Source: Fonsecaea monophora (Eukaryota > Ascomycota > Eurotiomycetes > Chaetothyriales > Herpotrichiellaceae). From it: a DNA stretch of 64,000 nucleotides. Every line of letters starts with the position of its first letter. The first letter of the stretch is position 1. The position numbers and the translations under genes were made by a program. The stretch covers positions 248,001-312,000 of the forward strand of contig NW_019173958.1 of the NCBI RefSeq assembly GCF_001642475.1, written 5' to 3'. Below are positions 22,001 through 32,583 of this stretch, piece after piece. Under the pieces are notes generated by a model that was not told the origin of the DNA, made no database searches, and worked only from the letters and a program-made list of their open reading frames with translations.

Positions 22001-24078
22001 CGCATTGGCTTCAAGTTGTTATCCAATCCAAAGCCGACCATGTCGCGTCCGAGGACCAAACACGGATTTGTGGAGCCTGGGAATCAAACAGCCGCTGAAT
22101 ATCCTGCTGCACAACCGGCAGAGGACATTATCCATGCCTCACAAGATCTTCGTATTCGTACGAGTTACGTGTCGACGAACCACGGCCTCCAAACACAGGA
22201 ATCAAGCATCATTGATTGAGGTCTGTCCCTGTTTGCACCTCTCCTGCCATCCAGGGAGATCATCCTTTGCTTAATCATCGCCAGTTCCCATTGGAGGCGC
22301 AAAGAATCACTCTATTTGAGCCTGAAGACTGGGTCCTCGAAGGGGATCTACACCCTGCTTTTCGGCTGCTCGCTCATCGTTCACATGGCCTGGTCGATCA
22401 GTTGCACATCTCACCCATGTCAACATGGGAAAGGATGTCAATCGATAGTAGCTAATTGGAAAGGTTCTAGCATGCAAAACAACGGCTGTGAGCTTGGCAC
22501 TAGAGTCGTCTGGCATATTTCTTGTTTGCCGAAGTTGCTTGGAGCGAGACAGAGGGTTCGACCCGAAATGGGTCGAAAGTTGTCCCGATCTCTCAAGCGA
22601 GGCAAACAACACTGACGCTTCTCTGGTTTGACACTGCTGCTCTGTCAAGGCTTGCCAGCCGATTTGTACCATGACTAATTGAACGGCCAGCTTAGCGGTT
22701 GTAGTGCAGCCTTATTGTCGTCAGTGGCACACGGCCGAGTCGACTGCCTCATCAACAAACATTCGTTAGCTGATGCCGCTCTGGTCGAGCTGTTTCTCAG
22801 AGACGTCTTTTCTGTTGCTGGCTTGCGGAACTCCACGATCTGAATCTTCCAGGGGATACTCTCCGAAGACAGTTTCACCGACCAACCCTCTCGATGTCAC
22901 CTAGCGGGAGAGATAGGCGGAAAGACAGTGAGCAGAAAGGACTTGAACTTGCAAAATCAAAGGCACTATCTGCTCCACATCTAAACAGATGACCATGGAC
23001 CCAAGGGAAAGGAGACCATCGTGGCAGCTGAATCTCAACTCATGCCACTCAAACGAGGTACTGATGACCTGCCATCTCATATTTCTTCAGCATAAGAGAG
23101 GCAAGTCTGATTTGACAATATGCGGTTCCGACGACCACGTGGTTTTCGGACTGCCAATGTCAAGTATCAAAGCTGTATGGGAACAAGGTCAGAAGCAGCA
23201 GCAGGGGGACTCACATATAGAAGGGCGCCCTGGCCGTGATCGAGTCTCGTCTCTAGGATATGCAGTCAATGAGCGAAGATTGCTCAGTCAGCCAGTCATT
23301 CAGTGTGTCGATACTTCCTGCTGGAACCCCCAAGGGAACTACTGGCCATACGGCAGGGAATGCTGCCTCTTTTTAGCATGTCAGACAAGATTGTGCATAT
23401 CCCCGTAGATGTAACACCTCCATTTGTCCATTTGCTGGGATGTAATGGCCAGTCTGATTTAGTCAAGGAACGACAATCCTTCTGGCCAGTGCTCATTGCC
23501 ATAGATTGCGACGTGGCAAACACATATATTGAATACTCCTCTCGGCTCATTCATCTTGCTCATCCATGCTGGTCCACATATATATATATATATATATATA
23601 TGTAAGCCATTGTATCACTCACCTCTCATCGCTCTTTACCTACATATATAGTGTTAAGAACACAAGAGTCACAAGAGTCGGGAATCCAAAAATGAAAGGG
23701 GAAAGGAAACCTGGCAGAGATTATCAATGTCCTCATATACATACATACATATCTCCTACCTCTTACAAGCTCATCTCTCCCCATTATTGAATCCTATCCT
23801 ATTACTTGCAAAGGCGTTCATTCATCTACTGTATGTAGTGTGTCTCGTATGATCTTTTCACCCGGCTGAAGAGGGAAAAAGGAAAGGAAAAAAAATCATC
23901 TTGGTGAAAACAAAAAATACAACATACATTCCATATATATTCATGGGATTTTTCTTGTTGCTTTTTTTTTTGTTTCTTCTTTCGTCGTCTACCGGATCTT
24001 GGAGATTGGATCTTCGGATCGCGTCTACTCCTAGGAACCCCTGCCAATCCTTTCCAACCCCGACACCCCTGTCATCGC
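16039..24078. other. Gene-poor stretch of about 8 kb upstream of the Gln/Pro-rich gene
   Basis: No supported gene. From about 16.2 to 17.7 kb the minus strand is strongly pyrimidine-rich, like a long fungal 5' leader or promoter of the Gln/Pro-rich gene; it includes (GACCA)n at about 16549-16575. From 17.7 to 23.6 kb the sequence is of ordinary composition with many short frames on both strands and no family resemblance. An (AT)n run lies at 23578-23602. Unannotated non-coding transcripts or long 5'UTR introns are possible. Confidence 0.55.
23578..23602. repeat. (AT)n microsatellite
   Basis: A perfect run of about 12 AT dinucleotides. Confidence 0.9.
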
Positions 24079-26673
24079 TCAGGCCTTGATCTTCCCATTA
24101 TGAATCTTCCATTCTGCTCGTGCGATGCGCATAAACAGGTCTTCATCTTGGATGGGGATCCAGCTGGTCAGCACTTTCATGGCGTTTTCAAAGTCGCTTT
24201 CGAGAAGGATGTCGCGCATGCCGTCGATGAGCGCGGCGGAGGCGGCGTGGAGGACGTCCAACGTCGTCCCAAAGGGGACCACCTCTTCGGCGTCGGGTGG
24301 GGGTTTGTCTTTCGACGACGACGTACCACCATCACCACGGCTTGGAGGAGGACCGGTGGATGAAACTGGTACCGTCATGTCGTCGCCCAGCAGCATGAAT
24401 ACATCCCAAACCCTCAACTGCGCCGGGAAGGGAATGGCATAGTTGAACAAAGTGAGATACCACCTCGTCCCGTACGCCGTGGGCCCGATGTTCAGCGATT
24501 CCAACTTCCTCGCCACTTCACCTTGGCCCAACCATCCCTTTTCAAAATCATCCAAGGCAGCCATCAGCCCGCCAAAGCCGGACTTGTAGAGTTCTCCAAG
24601 GCCGCGCAGCTCCCACATCCGCACAAGCATTACAAAGGCCTTTTCTTCGTCGTAGTATGCTAACAACGTCACCGCGAGAGCAGCCATACCCTGAACATAT
24701 CCGGTCGAAGGAACATGCAGCGACATGGCGTGCAGAACGCGGAACAGCAGACGCTGCCCACCCCTATACCGTCTCCTGAACATGATATGGGACGATATCG
24801 TCCGTGGCACGTCCAGATCGATCTGCACATCATCCGGGCTTGCTTCACTCTGATAGGAATGGAATAGCGAGATCAAGTCGGCATCACCAACGCAATTTTT
24901 CCGCTTTGATGCCGATGCACTGAGAAAACTGTGCCACGCTGTTGCACGCCACTTGTCGGGGATGCCTTTCCATGTTCGCTCGACGAGTTTGGGGTTTGTT
25001 GTGTCAAAAGTATATTCGCTCGCTGAACCGGCGCCCACCAGGGGTAGCCCTGTTTTGGGATCCTTCGCGGGCGTTTTGGCCTTTGCCATTCGCCGCCATT
25101 TTGCCTCACGCTCGAGCTCTTTCCTCCGTGCTCGCGCATTGTCGATTCGGACGTGGCCGTTCTCTACAACTGACTGTGCAGAGTCTGGGAGCGTAAGCAT
25201 ATCCATTGCTGAGTCCATCAGGCGGCGGTTTCTCGACCCCGGTATAGGGATCCTGGTGGAAGCATTTCGACGCTGTGGTCGAGCATAGGCACTTTGAGAG
25301 CTCACCGGACGAGGTGGGGTGTTTTCGGGACTAGCATGTTTGCTCTGCAGTGACCGCAAAGATCCATGGGCACTACTAGGAGTGCGGCGAAGAGTGTTTT
25401 TCCTTCGAGGTGTCTCACTAGCTAGCTGTAAGCTCGTTGATACCCGGGTGAGCCTTTGGCCCTTGGATTCGTCGGCACCGTCAACAGTCGTGGTCGGCGC
25501 TTTGGCGATAATAAAGCCGTAGCGGTCCACATCTGCATTATCGACATCCTTCCAGTCTTCCAACCCACCAGCAAGTTCGTTCTCCTCGCGCTCGAGAGTC
25601 GTATAAGAATGAGAGGCCGAGGTTGCCATGCTTGGTTGCCGCGGGTTTTTGGCGTCCTCGTAGATATCGGTTGTGGAAGTAGCGCGTGAAAGCGACGGGT
25701 TGCTGACACTGCAGGTATCTGTCACCAGTGTTGATTGCCACCGAGCTCCCATTTGCGCGGCCAGATTTACGTTGGAGTCCGTGTCATATTGACCGTCCGT
25801 TCCTGCGGCGTAGAATGCGCGGACCTTTTCAGATAATAGTTCTTCGTCGGCGGAGAGGATCTTGGCCGGCGGACGGGCATGGGGAGTCCTCGCCACAGCT
25901 GAAGGCGCAGATTGTCCGTTGCCAGCAGCGGCCTCTGGGATATCGGGCTCTCCATTCATCCTTTTTTCCTCGTCTATGATCGGGGCAAGGTTCGGTGAAC
26001 TTTTGCGGTTGGACTGGTTGACTCTCCTCCCATCAATGAGCATGCTCCCTCTCTTGGAGAATTCTATGCTAGTTTCAGGAAGCAGTTCTTCGCCGAATCC
26101 AGTTGTAGGAAGACTGAAATCCAAGGATAGACCATTGATTCCCGGGGATGTCTCTTGTGTGTCTCTGCCTGTCTCTTTGAACGATGTAGCTGAACTCGAC
26201 CGGGAGGGTCCCAAAGACAACCATCTCCCACTCTCGGATGTGCTGATGTTGCTGCTGCGGTCGGCAAGCGACTCTCGGAAGGCAGTCTCGTTGACGCGGA
26301 TCTGAGGAATGCTGAGCGTGGCCGAGGTTAGGCTGGATATCGTAGGAGTTCTGGTAGCGAGGCTCAGAGTGGTACTGGTCTGACTTTCTCTCGCGGAGAT
26401 TGACCCTGTAAGTAGAGTACGAGGCCCGTCTCCATCTTGCGGCGACGCGTTGGGGTTGTATCTCTTATTGGAGGAGATGGACGCGGAATCCCCTGTCAGC
26501 GGAGAATGTTGCGCCCTGTCTGGACCCAAGTCTGCGATTCGATGTAACGAGGAGATTGAGCGCGTGACGGGGATGGGAGGTTTGGATGGTCGTGTTTCGC
26601 TGTAGGGCAGCCCTTGAAGACTGTAGTTGAAGCTGGAGGTGGACGGGCTCACAGACGCACTGTGATCGCCCAT
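24079..26673 (-). CDS. TBC-domain Rab GTPase-activating protein
   Basis: A single exon of 864 residues. The first true ATG of the frame is at 26673 (MGDHSASV); in-frame sequence upstream begins at a TTG. Residues 1 to about 540 are Ser/Thr/Pro-rich and likely disordered. A TBC domain follows (about 555-850). Its two catalytic fingers are present: the Arg finger in IDLDVPRT (Arg624) and the Gln finger in GYVQG (Gln661). TBC proteins stimulate GTP hydrolysis by Rab GTPases in vesicle traffic. A Gly/Ser/Pro-rich insertion of about 35 residues interrupts the C-terminal half of the domain, between MLLGDDMTVPV and the VVPFGTTLDVLH helix. I cannot name the yeast counterpart; it differs clearly from the Gyp5-like gene at 58-61 kb. 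The 3' end lies in a T/A-rich terminator-like stretch. Confidence 0.9.
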   Translation of the reverse strand: MGDHSASVSPSTSSFNYSLQGLPYSETRPSKPPIPVTRSISSLHRIADLGPDRAQHSPLTGDSASISSNKRYNPNASPQDGDGPRTLLTGSISARESQTSTTLSLATRTPTISSLTSATLSIPQIRVNETAFRESLADRSSNISTSESGRWLSLGPSRSSSATSFKETGRDTQETSPGINGLSLDFSLPTTGFGEELLPETSIEFSKRGSMLIDGRRVNQSNRKSSPNLAPIIDEEKRMNGEPDIPEAAAGNGQSAPSAVARTPHARPPAKILSADEELLSEKVRAFYAAGTDGQYDTDSNVNLAAQMGARWQSTLVTDTCSVSNPSLSRATSTTDIYEDAKNPRQPSMATSASHSYTTLEREENELAGGLEDWKDVDNADVDRYGFIIAKAPTTTVDGADESKGQRLTRVSTSLQLASETPRRKNTLRRTPSSAHGSLRSLQSKHASPENTPPRPVSSQSAYARPQRRNASTRIPIPGSRNRRLMDSAMDMLTLPDSAQSVVENGHVRIDNARARRKELEREAKWRRMAKAKTPAKDPKTGLPLVGAGSASEYTFDTTNPKLVERTWKGIPDKWRATAWHSFLSASASKRKNCVGDADLISLFHSYQSEASPDDVQIDLDVPRTISSHIMFRRRYRGGQRLLFRVLHAMSLHVPSTGYVQGMAALAVTLLAYYDEEKAFVMLVRMWELRGLGELYKSGFGGLMAALDDFEKGWLGQGEVARKLESLNIGPTAYGTRWYLTLFNYAIPFPAQLRVWDVFMLLGDDMTVPVSSTGPPPSRGDGGTSSSKDKPPPDAEEVVPFGTTLDVLHAASAALIDGMRDILLESDFENAMKVLTSWIPIQDEDLFMRIARAEWKIHNGKIKA

Positions 26674-28080
26674 TACTTCACCTGCCTCGCCCGGCGCCCT
26701 CCAGATCTCCAAACTTCAACAATGTGGCCAGTCACCCAGTGAATCCTGGCACGCCTAAACTCAAAGGTCCCGGGGGTTGCGGCGGCTGCGGCATAGGCGC
26801 CGGGGGCTAAAGGACGATCGCAAGGGGGCCTTCGTATACTCCGTCTGTAGGATTGGCAGTCAGCACCATATGTTATGGTGGTTTCTTTTTTTTTCCTGGT
26901 GCGCGCAATGTTCCCTTCTCTTTTCGCCCTGTTGAGGTCGTGGGTGCAAGTTGGGACAGAAATATTTTTCGATGCTCCTTTTCGAATGTTGGCTCGCCCG
27001 TGGAAAAAGGGGATATTCGACGTCATGATCTAGTCAAGCGAAGCGAACTTGACCAAAGTTGATGTGGACAGCGTCCCCTATTCTGCCCTGGTGGGTTATG
27101 GGAGATCTCGCTTGTAGACTTGTCCATTGCAACGATAATATTTGCACCAAGGGTAGCGCACGAACGGTATCATTTTGCAGAGGGGAAGGCAAATTGCGTA
27201 TATGGAAAAAGACACCGGATTGCAGGTTACACGGCTGGTGGGGGAGCCATACATATTGACAGAAGCACTTTCTCATTTAACATGGGGATTGTGCAACATG
27301 TGAACACCACTGAAGGTCGACAATCCGCTTCTTGTTGTCTCTACATGCTTGGAAGATTTCTGGTTCGGGTCGATTACTGGGCCACTATCCTTGGTATTCT
27401 TTCAAGCTACTTGTACTGTGATTTTTCGCACTTTTTCTCCATCTGATTCAAATAACGGGCCTCAACCATGCCAGACATGGTGGGGATCAGCATAGGAAAG
27501 GCTGCAACCCACTTCGCGCAGGAGGATATTTGCACTTGTCGACCTATCTGGAATGTCCCCGGTAGCTCACTCAACCAAAAAAGATCAGCGAACAAGGTGA
27601 ACGGGTGTGACGATAGCTGGATGAGGACAGGACTTTCAATGGTGAAGATCCTGCTCGATACCCACTTGCTGGGCTGCAGCCGCCTTGCGAATCCGTTAGT
27701 TTTCATTTTGCGAAAGGAAATGGTACGGCGACTTGGATTTCTTGAGCAAGAGGGAGATGGGTTTGAGGCGGCGCAGAGCTCAAACGGCCGGAACGCGGAT
27801 TATTCAGCCGGAGCGGGAATGTATGGGCGTGTGGTCGAATTCGGACATTATTCTACCCAAGGACTCGATCCCTGCGAATATAGTTTCTGGTGGCTTTCAT
27901 ATTATGTAGTAACAGGCTTGTAGAGTTGAAAGGGAGAGATGTGAGGCGGTTTTCCTCGCAAGGCTGCGGAGTTGGTCTGGCTTATCTTATCGCCACGTGA
28001 CACGGATACTCCGCAAAACTTTTTTTTTCGAGCCGCTGAGTTTCGTTGTGAATAGGTGAGTCAACAAGCGATTATTCAAT
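26674..28080. other. Divergent promoter region between the TBC gene and LCP5
   Basis: It serves both genes. A 151-codon plus-strand frame at 27468-27923 has no recognisable features and was not called. A CACGTG site close to LCP5 is listed separately. Confidence 0.5.
27994..27999. promoter_or_regulatory. CACGTG site in the LCP5 promoter
   Basis: CCACGTGAC lies about 82 bp upstream of the LCP5 ATG, next to a T-rich run. CACGTG-type sites are enriched at ribosome-biogenesis genes in several ascomycetes, which fits LCP5. Function is inferred. Confidence 0.4.
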
Positions 28081-29256
28081 ATGACGGCAGAGTTGAATGT
28101 CGGCTCGATGCTGTCTACTTTGACTGCTGCCATGCAGTCTGCTGCATCCGCACTTCCAGAGTCGGAGCAGCAGCTGCTACCACCCGCAGACGGGATATCC
28201 CTCCTCGACATCAAGAACGACCTCCTCCTCTCGTACATTCAAAATCTGGCCTTTTTGGTCATCATAAAGCTGCGCAATGGCCTCGCGGCGGAAGATTCGT
28301 CTATTGACCTAGTCTCGGAAGTCACCAAACACCTGGTCGACTTGCGGGTGTATCTGGAACGGGGCGTCCGTCCTCTGGAGAGCAAATTGAAATACCAGAT
28401 CGACAAGGTCGTGCGGGCGGCTGAAGAGGCTGCTCGCAGGAGTGCACAGAAGAAGGGGGTGGATCAAGAGTCACAGAAACGGCCCTCCAAGAAGACACGC
28501 AATGAAAATGGCAATGTCTCAGACGAGTTTGAATCGGGCTCGGAAGAGTCCTCGGAGGACGACGCTGTTGAAAACAATTACACCGAGGGCGACATGTCCG
28601 TGGGACCAAGGCCTGCTGCACTCCTGAAGAATGTAGATACAAGCAAGAAGGAAGATCAAATCGTCAAGTCGCGATCAACGACCACTGGCGCATACAAGCC
28701 TCCACGTATAACACCCACTGCAATGCCGGAGCCTCCTTCACAACGCGACCGCGATGTCCCCGCGAGAAAACGCAAGTCGCAGCTCCTGGACGAATACATC
28801 GACGAGGAACTGTCCACGGCGCCACGCGCGCAACCATCGATCGGTTCAAACAACACTATTGTCAAGCACGGACGTGGGGCTATGTCGTCGAAAGAGCGTG
28901 ACAAGGAGCGAGAAAGGATCGAATACGAAGAGCGGAATTTCGTCCGATTACCTGCGGAGAGCAAAGCTGAGAAAAGAAAGGCAAGGCTGCGAGGCGAGAT
29001 GGACAAGAGAGATCTGTTCGGAGGTGAAGACTGGACCGGCCTAGGTGGATTGGGCGATCGTATTCACAGGAGCGTCGCGGGCAGAGCGAAAGGCGAGGGA
29101 TCTAGCGTGCTTGACCGAAGAGCGAAGAGAAGGAGAGACACTCAGGATGGACCCAGGTCCGATGGTACCAGTGGCATACCCATCGGTGAGAGTTTTGAAA
29201 AGAGGAGGAGAATCTTGCAGCAGCGGGCAGACAAGAAGTCGAGAAGGAAGGGTTGA
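28081..29256 (+). CDS. LCP5: U3 snoRNP-associated protein Lcp5/neuroguidin (Sas10/Utp3/C1D family)
   Basis: A single exon of 391 residues. The N-terminal helical Sas10/Utp3/C1D domain (about 40-110) is clear: GISLLDIKNDLLLSYIQNL, then a Leu-Arg-x-Gly stretch, and VYLERGVRPLESKLKYQIDK. The middle is acidic (FESGSEESSEDDAVENN). The C-terminal half is basic with FVRLPAESKAEKRKAR and a Lys/Arg-rich end, as in Lcp5 and neuroguidin. Lcp5 is a nucleolar component of the small-subunit processome needed for early pre-18S rRNA cleavage. Length agrees with yeast Lcp5 (about 360). The ATG follows a short T-rich leader and a CACGTG promoter site. Confident assignment. Confidence 0.9.
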   Translation: MTAELNVGSMLSTLTAAMQSAASALPESEQQLLPPADGISLLDIKNDLLLSYIQNLAFLVIIKLRNGLAAEDSSIDLVSEVTKHLVDLRVYLERGVRPLESKLKYQIDKVVRAAEEAARRSAQKKGVDQESQKRPSKKTRNENGNVSDEFESGSEESSEDDAVENNYTEGDMSVGPRPAALLKNVDTSKKEDQIVKSRSTTTGAYKPPRITPTAMPEPPSQRDRDVPARKRKSQLLDEYIDEELSTAPRAQPSIGSNNTIVKHGRGAMSSKERDKERERIEYEERNFVRLPAESKAEKRKARLRGEMDKRDLFGGEDWTGLGGLGDRIHRSVAGRAKGEGSSVLDRRAKRRRDTQDGPRSDGTSGIPIGESFEKRRRILQQRADKKSRRKG

Positions 29257-30732
29257 ACAGAGGAGTTATTCGCATTGTGAAGGGTCAGGTCGCCTTGCTG
29301 GTTCGGTGCGGTCATTGACTTTCAGGATCGAGGCGATTGATGCCTGCTGGATGGTTGTTGTTGTACACAGCGACGAACCAGCTCCTCACAGCGATTTAGG
29401 CCCAGGCTCTGTCTGTCCAAAACTATCCTCCTCGCGACCACTGTCGACTATTGCGTTCTTCACGACTGCAACATGGCGAAAAGAGCCAAGAATATGTGAG
29501 GGCAGGGCAGGACCACCACGCCTACGGAGAGTGAAGCACATTGTTGCGCGTATGGCACTTTAAGATCCGGGGCTCCTTACCTGCAACTGCCGAATTCACT
29601 TGCTCACCTTGCTCGCCTCGTCAGTACGACACAGAAGCAGACAGATACGGCGCCTTCAACCACATCTCAAGGTGACGTTTTCTGACAGAGTCATCCAGGT
29701 ACAGTAGAAGGGCCGTTCGAAGCTGAAACCCCGAATCGAACTTTACAAAGTCACAACAGCCAGTCAGTCCAGGGAACTAACGGTCGACTACCCGACTCGA
29801 GAGAGCCCTACCGTCCTGTGACTTGTCTCAACATCAGCGCCGAGGCGTGCAGCCATACATCATACATCAGACATAGTACTTTGTCTGGTCAGTGATTAAT
29901 ATTCCTTCTCTTGCATGAGGCGGACGCAGTCGTGTTCTCGCTGGAGCGGCGGAATGAGATGGGATATAACATGATAGTAATCAATGACATCCTCTCTCTC
30001 CCCCTCTTCCTCTACAGCTCTACAAGTCAAGTGCAGGGCGTTTCCGTGCTTTGGTTGTGTTGAGTAATCCTTTTTCCCACCTTGTGCCATCCGCCTCCCC
30101 GGCAAATGCACTCCCCCCGACGATGCAGGATGAGATGATATCACATGAGATGAGACGCGAGGACACGGCACGGTGGGTTAGATGGACGGGGCTGCGTAGA
30201 GATGGACATGACAGAGCAAGACAATGCGATGGAAATACCAGGTAGGCACGCAATGAACTCCATCTGAATGCTAGGACAGCTGGATCAAATTACCTACTAG
30301 GCAATTAAGTAAAGATCCAATCGCCATCTCAGCTCTAGCGGCACCAGCCTTGTGTAGTTTAGTTTACTCGCTACTAGCCAAAGTCATCGATGGCCATTCT
30401 TTCCCAATGTGGTCCGTGGGCGGGAGGTGCAGGGATGTGTATGGTGGATACTACCTACTACCTAGGTGCTGCAATGTTGTGTTGTGTTGTATTGCCTTCG
30501 CAAAGGCCGAATCTTTGTCGGATGGACTTGGGTCCGCGTCATGGGATGGGATGGGATGATGACCCAGACGCATACATACATATATAGCGCCTCATCTCTC
30601 TCTTTGGCAGGCACATGAAATACTCTCTTCTTCTCTCACGGCCCGGAAATATCAATACACCCCTACAGGTACCTGGTGAAGTACGATCGAACACCATTTC
30701 TCATACACTCCTCCACGAAATAACGAGTCACC
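29257..30732. other. Intergenic region, no recognised gene
   Basis: About 1.5 kb with only short frames. The right end is the promoter of the tautomerase gene. Direct GGGATGGGATG and GTGTTGTGTTGT micro-repeats occur near 30470-30560. Confidence 0.5.
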
Positions 30733-31312
30733 ATGCCTCTCTGGCGCATCTTCTCCCATCCGTCAATCTTCAACACCTCCCAAAGAGAGGCTATCGCAAA
30801 AGCCCTCACTGACCTCTATGTCTCCGTTGGCCTCCCACCCTTCTACGTCGTCGTCTTATTCATTGATGTAGACGAGAAGGGCGTCTTCGTGGGAGGCGAA
30901 TCGAAAAACAACTTTGTAAGAATAGCCGTTGAGCAGATTGCCAGGGTGATGATGGGACCCGAGACCGAGGAGGGGAAAGCCAGGAGGAAAGCGTGGATGG
31001 ATCGGATCAACGAGGTGTGTACCCTGTTCACTTGCGCCAAACCTCTGCGGACAGATCTCGAAGTGAAAAGAGTCCACCTCAGAGTTCTTCGCTTGTCTGC
31101 CACCTTGACTTGATTTTCCTCGAGCGGCATGTAATAACAGAGCCGTACAGGTCCTGAAGCCCTTCATCATCGACAGGTCCGAGTTGGAGTGGGAGCTGCA
31201 CATCTATGAGACGCCCCGTGATCTTTGGAGAGTTCAGGGACTGGATCCTCCACCTCCATCCTCGGAGGCAGAGAAGATGTGGTCGGAGAAGAACAAGGCT
31301 ATCCCATATTGA
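30733..31312 (+). CDS. cis-CaaD-like tautomerase-superfamily protein, two exons
   Basis: Exon 1 is 30733-31014 and exon 2 is 31151-31312. The 136-bp intron has a GTGTGT donor and a TACAG acceptor. The product has 147 residues, close to the family length of about 140-150. It begins Met-Pro, so processing would expose the N-terminal proline that is the catalytic base in tautomerases. The motifs AIAKALTDLY, WMDRINE and, in exon 2, WELHIYETPRDLWR and SEAEKMWSEKNKAIPY match the Tautomerase_3 (cis-3-chloroacrylic acid dehalogenase-like) family. The position equivalent to the cis-CaaD His28 is Tyr here, so dehalogenase activity should not be assumed. It is probably a cytosolic oligomer acting on an unknown enol/keto acid. 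Its stop is 86 bp from the stop of convergent GPI8. Confidence 0.88.
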
Positions 31313-31398
31313 GCCGAGCAGTCATGATTTCCGGCATGTCGTATGTGCATATTGGTGACGAGATATCATTTCGAGGGACATATCCTGCAGAGCTTTCC

Positions 31399-32583
31399 TC
31401 ACACGAGCTTCGGAGCAAAATACCAGAGTGCTGTGAGCGCGGAAAGAACGGTCACGCCGGCAACTTGTCGAGCCCACTGCGTATTTTCTGTGACTTTCAA
31501 GCTTCCGACAGTATGTCGTTGCTTTGTCGGGCTCCTTTTCGTCGTGCTGTTGGTGCTTGTTCTTCGTTGCAAAGCATCAGCCATAGATGTCGCGTTATTC
31601 TCCTGCGCGACCGCAAAAGCCTCGTACTCCTGCACCAGTCGTTTCAGACCTTCAATGTCGTCTTTCAGGCTCTCGATGCCCGAATTATTACCCTGGACCT
31701 CCACGCTCTGAACATTCCCGAAGAAATCAACAACCCTACGACTCCTCCCAGCCTGCTCTCCCCCGGGGAACAAATCCCACCTCACGCCAGGGTTCGAATG
31801 AATCTTCTGCACATCGTAGCTGTCGAACAGATCACCCAGTGTCTTGTCCGACGTCGGGCCCGTGACCTGCGTCTCCAAAAACTCCAAAACGTAGTATGTC
31901 CAGCGGTCAATGACCGCGACGCCGACATCGTTATCGGCGTGGTGGGAGTAGGAACTCTCGTCTTCCTCGGACGAGCCCGTCGCGATGATGCCCTCGGCGT
32001 AAAACTGCCGGTAGAGCGTGTTGGCCTGACACGTGTCGATCATGAAGAGCATCTCGTTGTACCGCTTCTTCTCCCTCATCTGCGAAAAGGCGTCGGCCAG
32101 GTCCCAGCTCGAAATCTCCTCGCTGTCCTGGAACTTGAGGAACTCGCTGCCCCCGTGGCCCGTCATGTAGATGAGGATATTGCTGCCCTCGTCCGTCTGC
32201 AGTCTCTTGCTCGCCGGGACGCCCTCCTCCCAGCGGTCCGTCAGCAGGCGGATAAAGTTCTCCACCGTGACCTCGTAGCCGCGGTAGTCGACCTCGACGT
32301 TCTCGCCGTACAGGTCCATGCGGCGGTCCGCGTTGGAGTAGACGGTCCCGGAGAAGGCGTTTCGCGGGTTGCACGCCATGTCGTCCGGGAGGAGGAGGAG
32401 GATTTGAGAGTCGGGGATGCCGAGGCGCTTGACCGTGCGGTAGAGCGAGAGCGTGTTGGCCAAGTGGCGGTAGTTGAACCAGAAACGGGAGGTCGACACC
32501 AGCACAGCCCAGTTGGAGGTATGAGCGGCACAGGTGAGCGCGACGAGGGCGAAGAGCGCCCATAGTGAAGGTATCGGCTTCAT
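31399..32583 (-). CDS. GPI8: GPI-anchor transamidase catalytic subunit Gpi8/PIG-K
   Basis: A single exon of 394 residues. An N-terminal signal peptide (about residues 1-20) is followed by the caspase/legumain-like domain starting NWAVLVSTSRFWFNYRH. The catalytic pair is visible: His143 in MTGHGG and Cys185 in IDTCQA. Further conserved segments include LLLPDDMACNPRN and FSQMREKKRYNE. A C-terminal membrane helix ends the protein (VTVLSALTALWYFAP). Gpi8 cleaves the C-terminal signal of ER substrate proteins and transfers them to GPI anchors, within the Gaa1/Gpi16/Gpi17/Gab1 complex. Length agrees with yeast Gpi8 (411). Only 86 bp separate its stop from the convergent tautomerase gene, so 3'UTRs may overlap. 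Very confident. Confidence 0.95.
   Translation of the reverse strand: MKPIPSLWALFALVALTCAAHTSNWAVLVSTSRFWFNYRHLANTLSLYRTVKRLGIPDSQILLLLPDDMACNPRNAFSGTVYSNADRRMDLYGENVEVDYRGYEVTVENFIRLLTDRWEEGVPASKRLQTDEGSNILIYMTGHGGSEFLKFQDSEEISSWDLADAFSQMREKKRYNEMLFMIDTCQANTLYRQFYAEGIIATGSSEEDESSYSHHADNDVGVAVIDRWTYYVLEFLETQVTGPTSDKTLGDLFDSYDVQKIHSNPGVRWDLFPGGEQAGRSRRVVDFFGNVQSVEVQGNNSGIESLKDDIEGLKRLVQEYEAFAVAQENNATSMADALQRRTSTNSTTKRSPTKQRHTVGSLKVTENTQWARQVAGVTVLSALTALWYFAPKLV

Noticed and set aside
17700..23600. Possible degraded LTR retrotransposon
   Set aside because: I saw no terminal repeats, integrase or reverse-transcriptase motifs, and no strong AT bias from RIP.
27468..27923. 151-codon plus-strand frame in the divergent promoter
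   Set aside because: No motif and biased towards chance composition; it sits in a promoter between two strong genes.
31225..32565. 446-codon plus-strand frame
   Set aside because: It lies antisense to GPI8, whose conserved catalytic motifs prove the minus strand codes.
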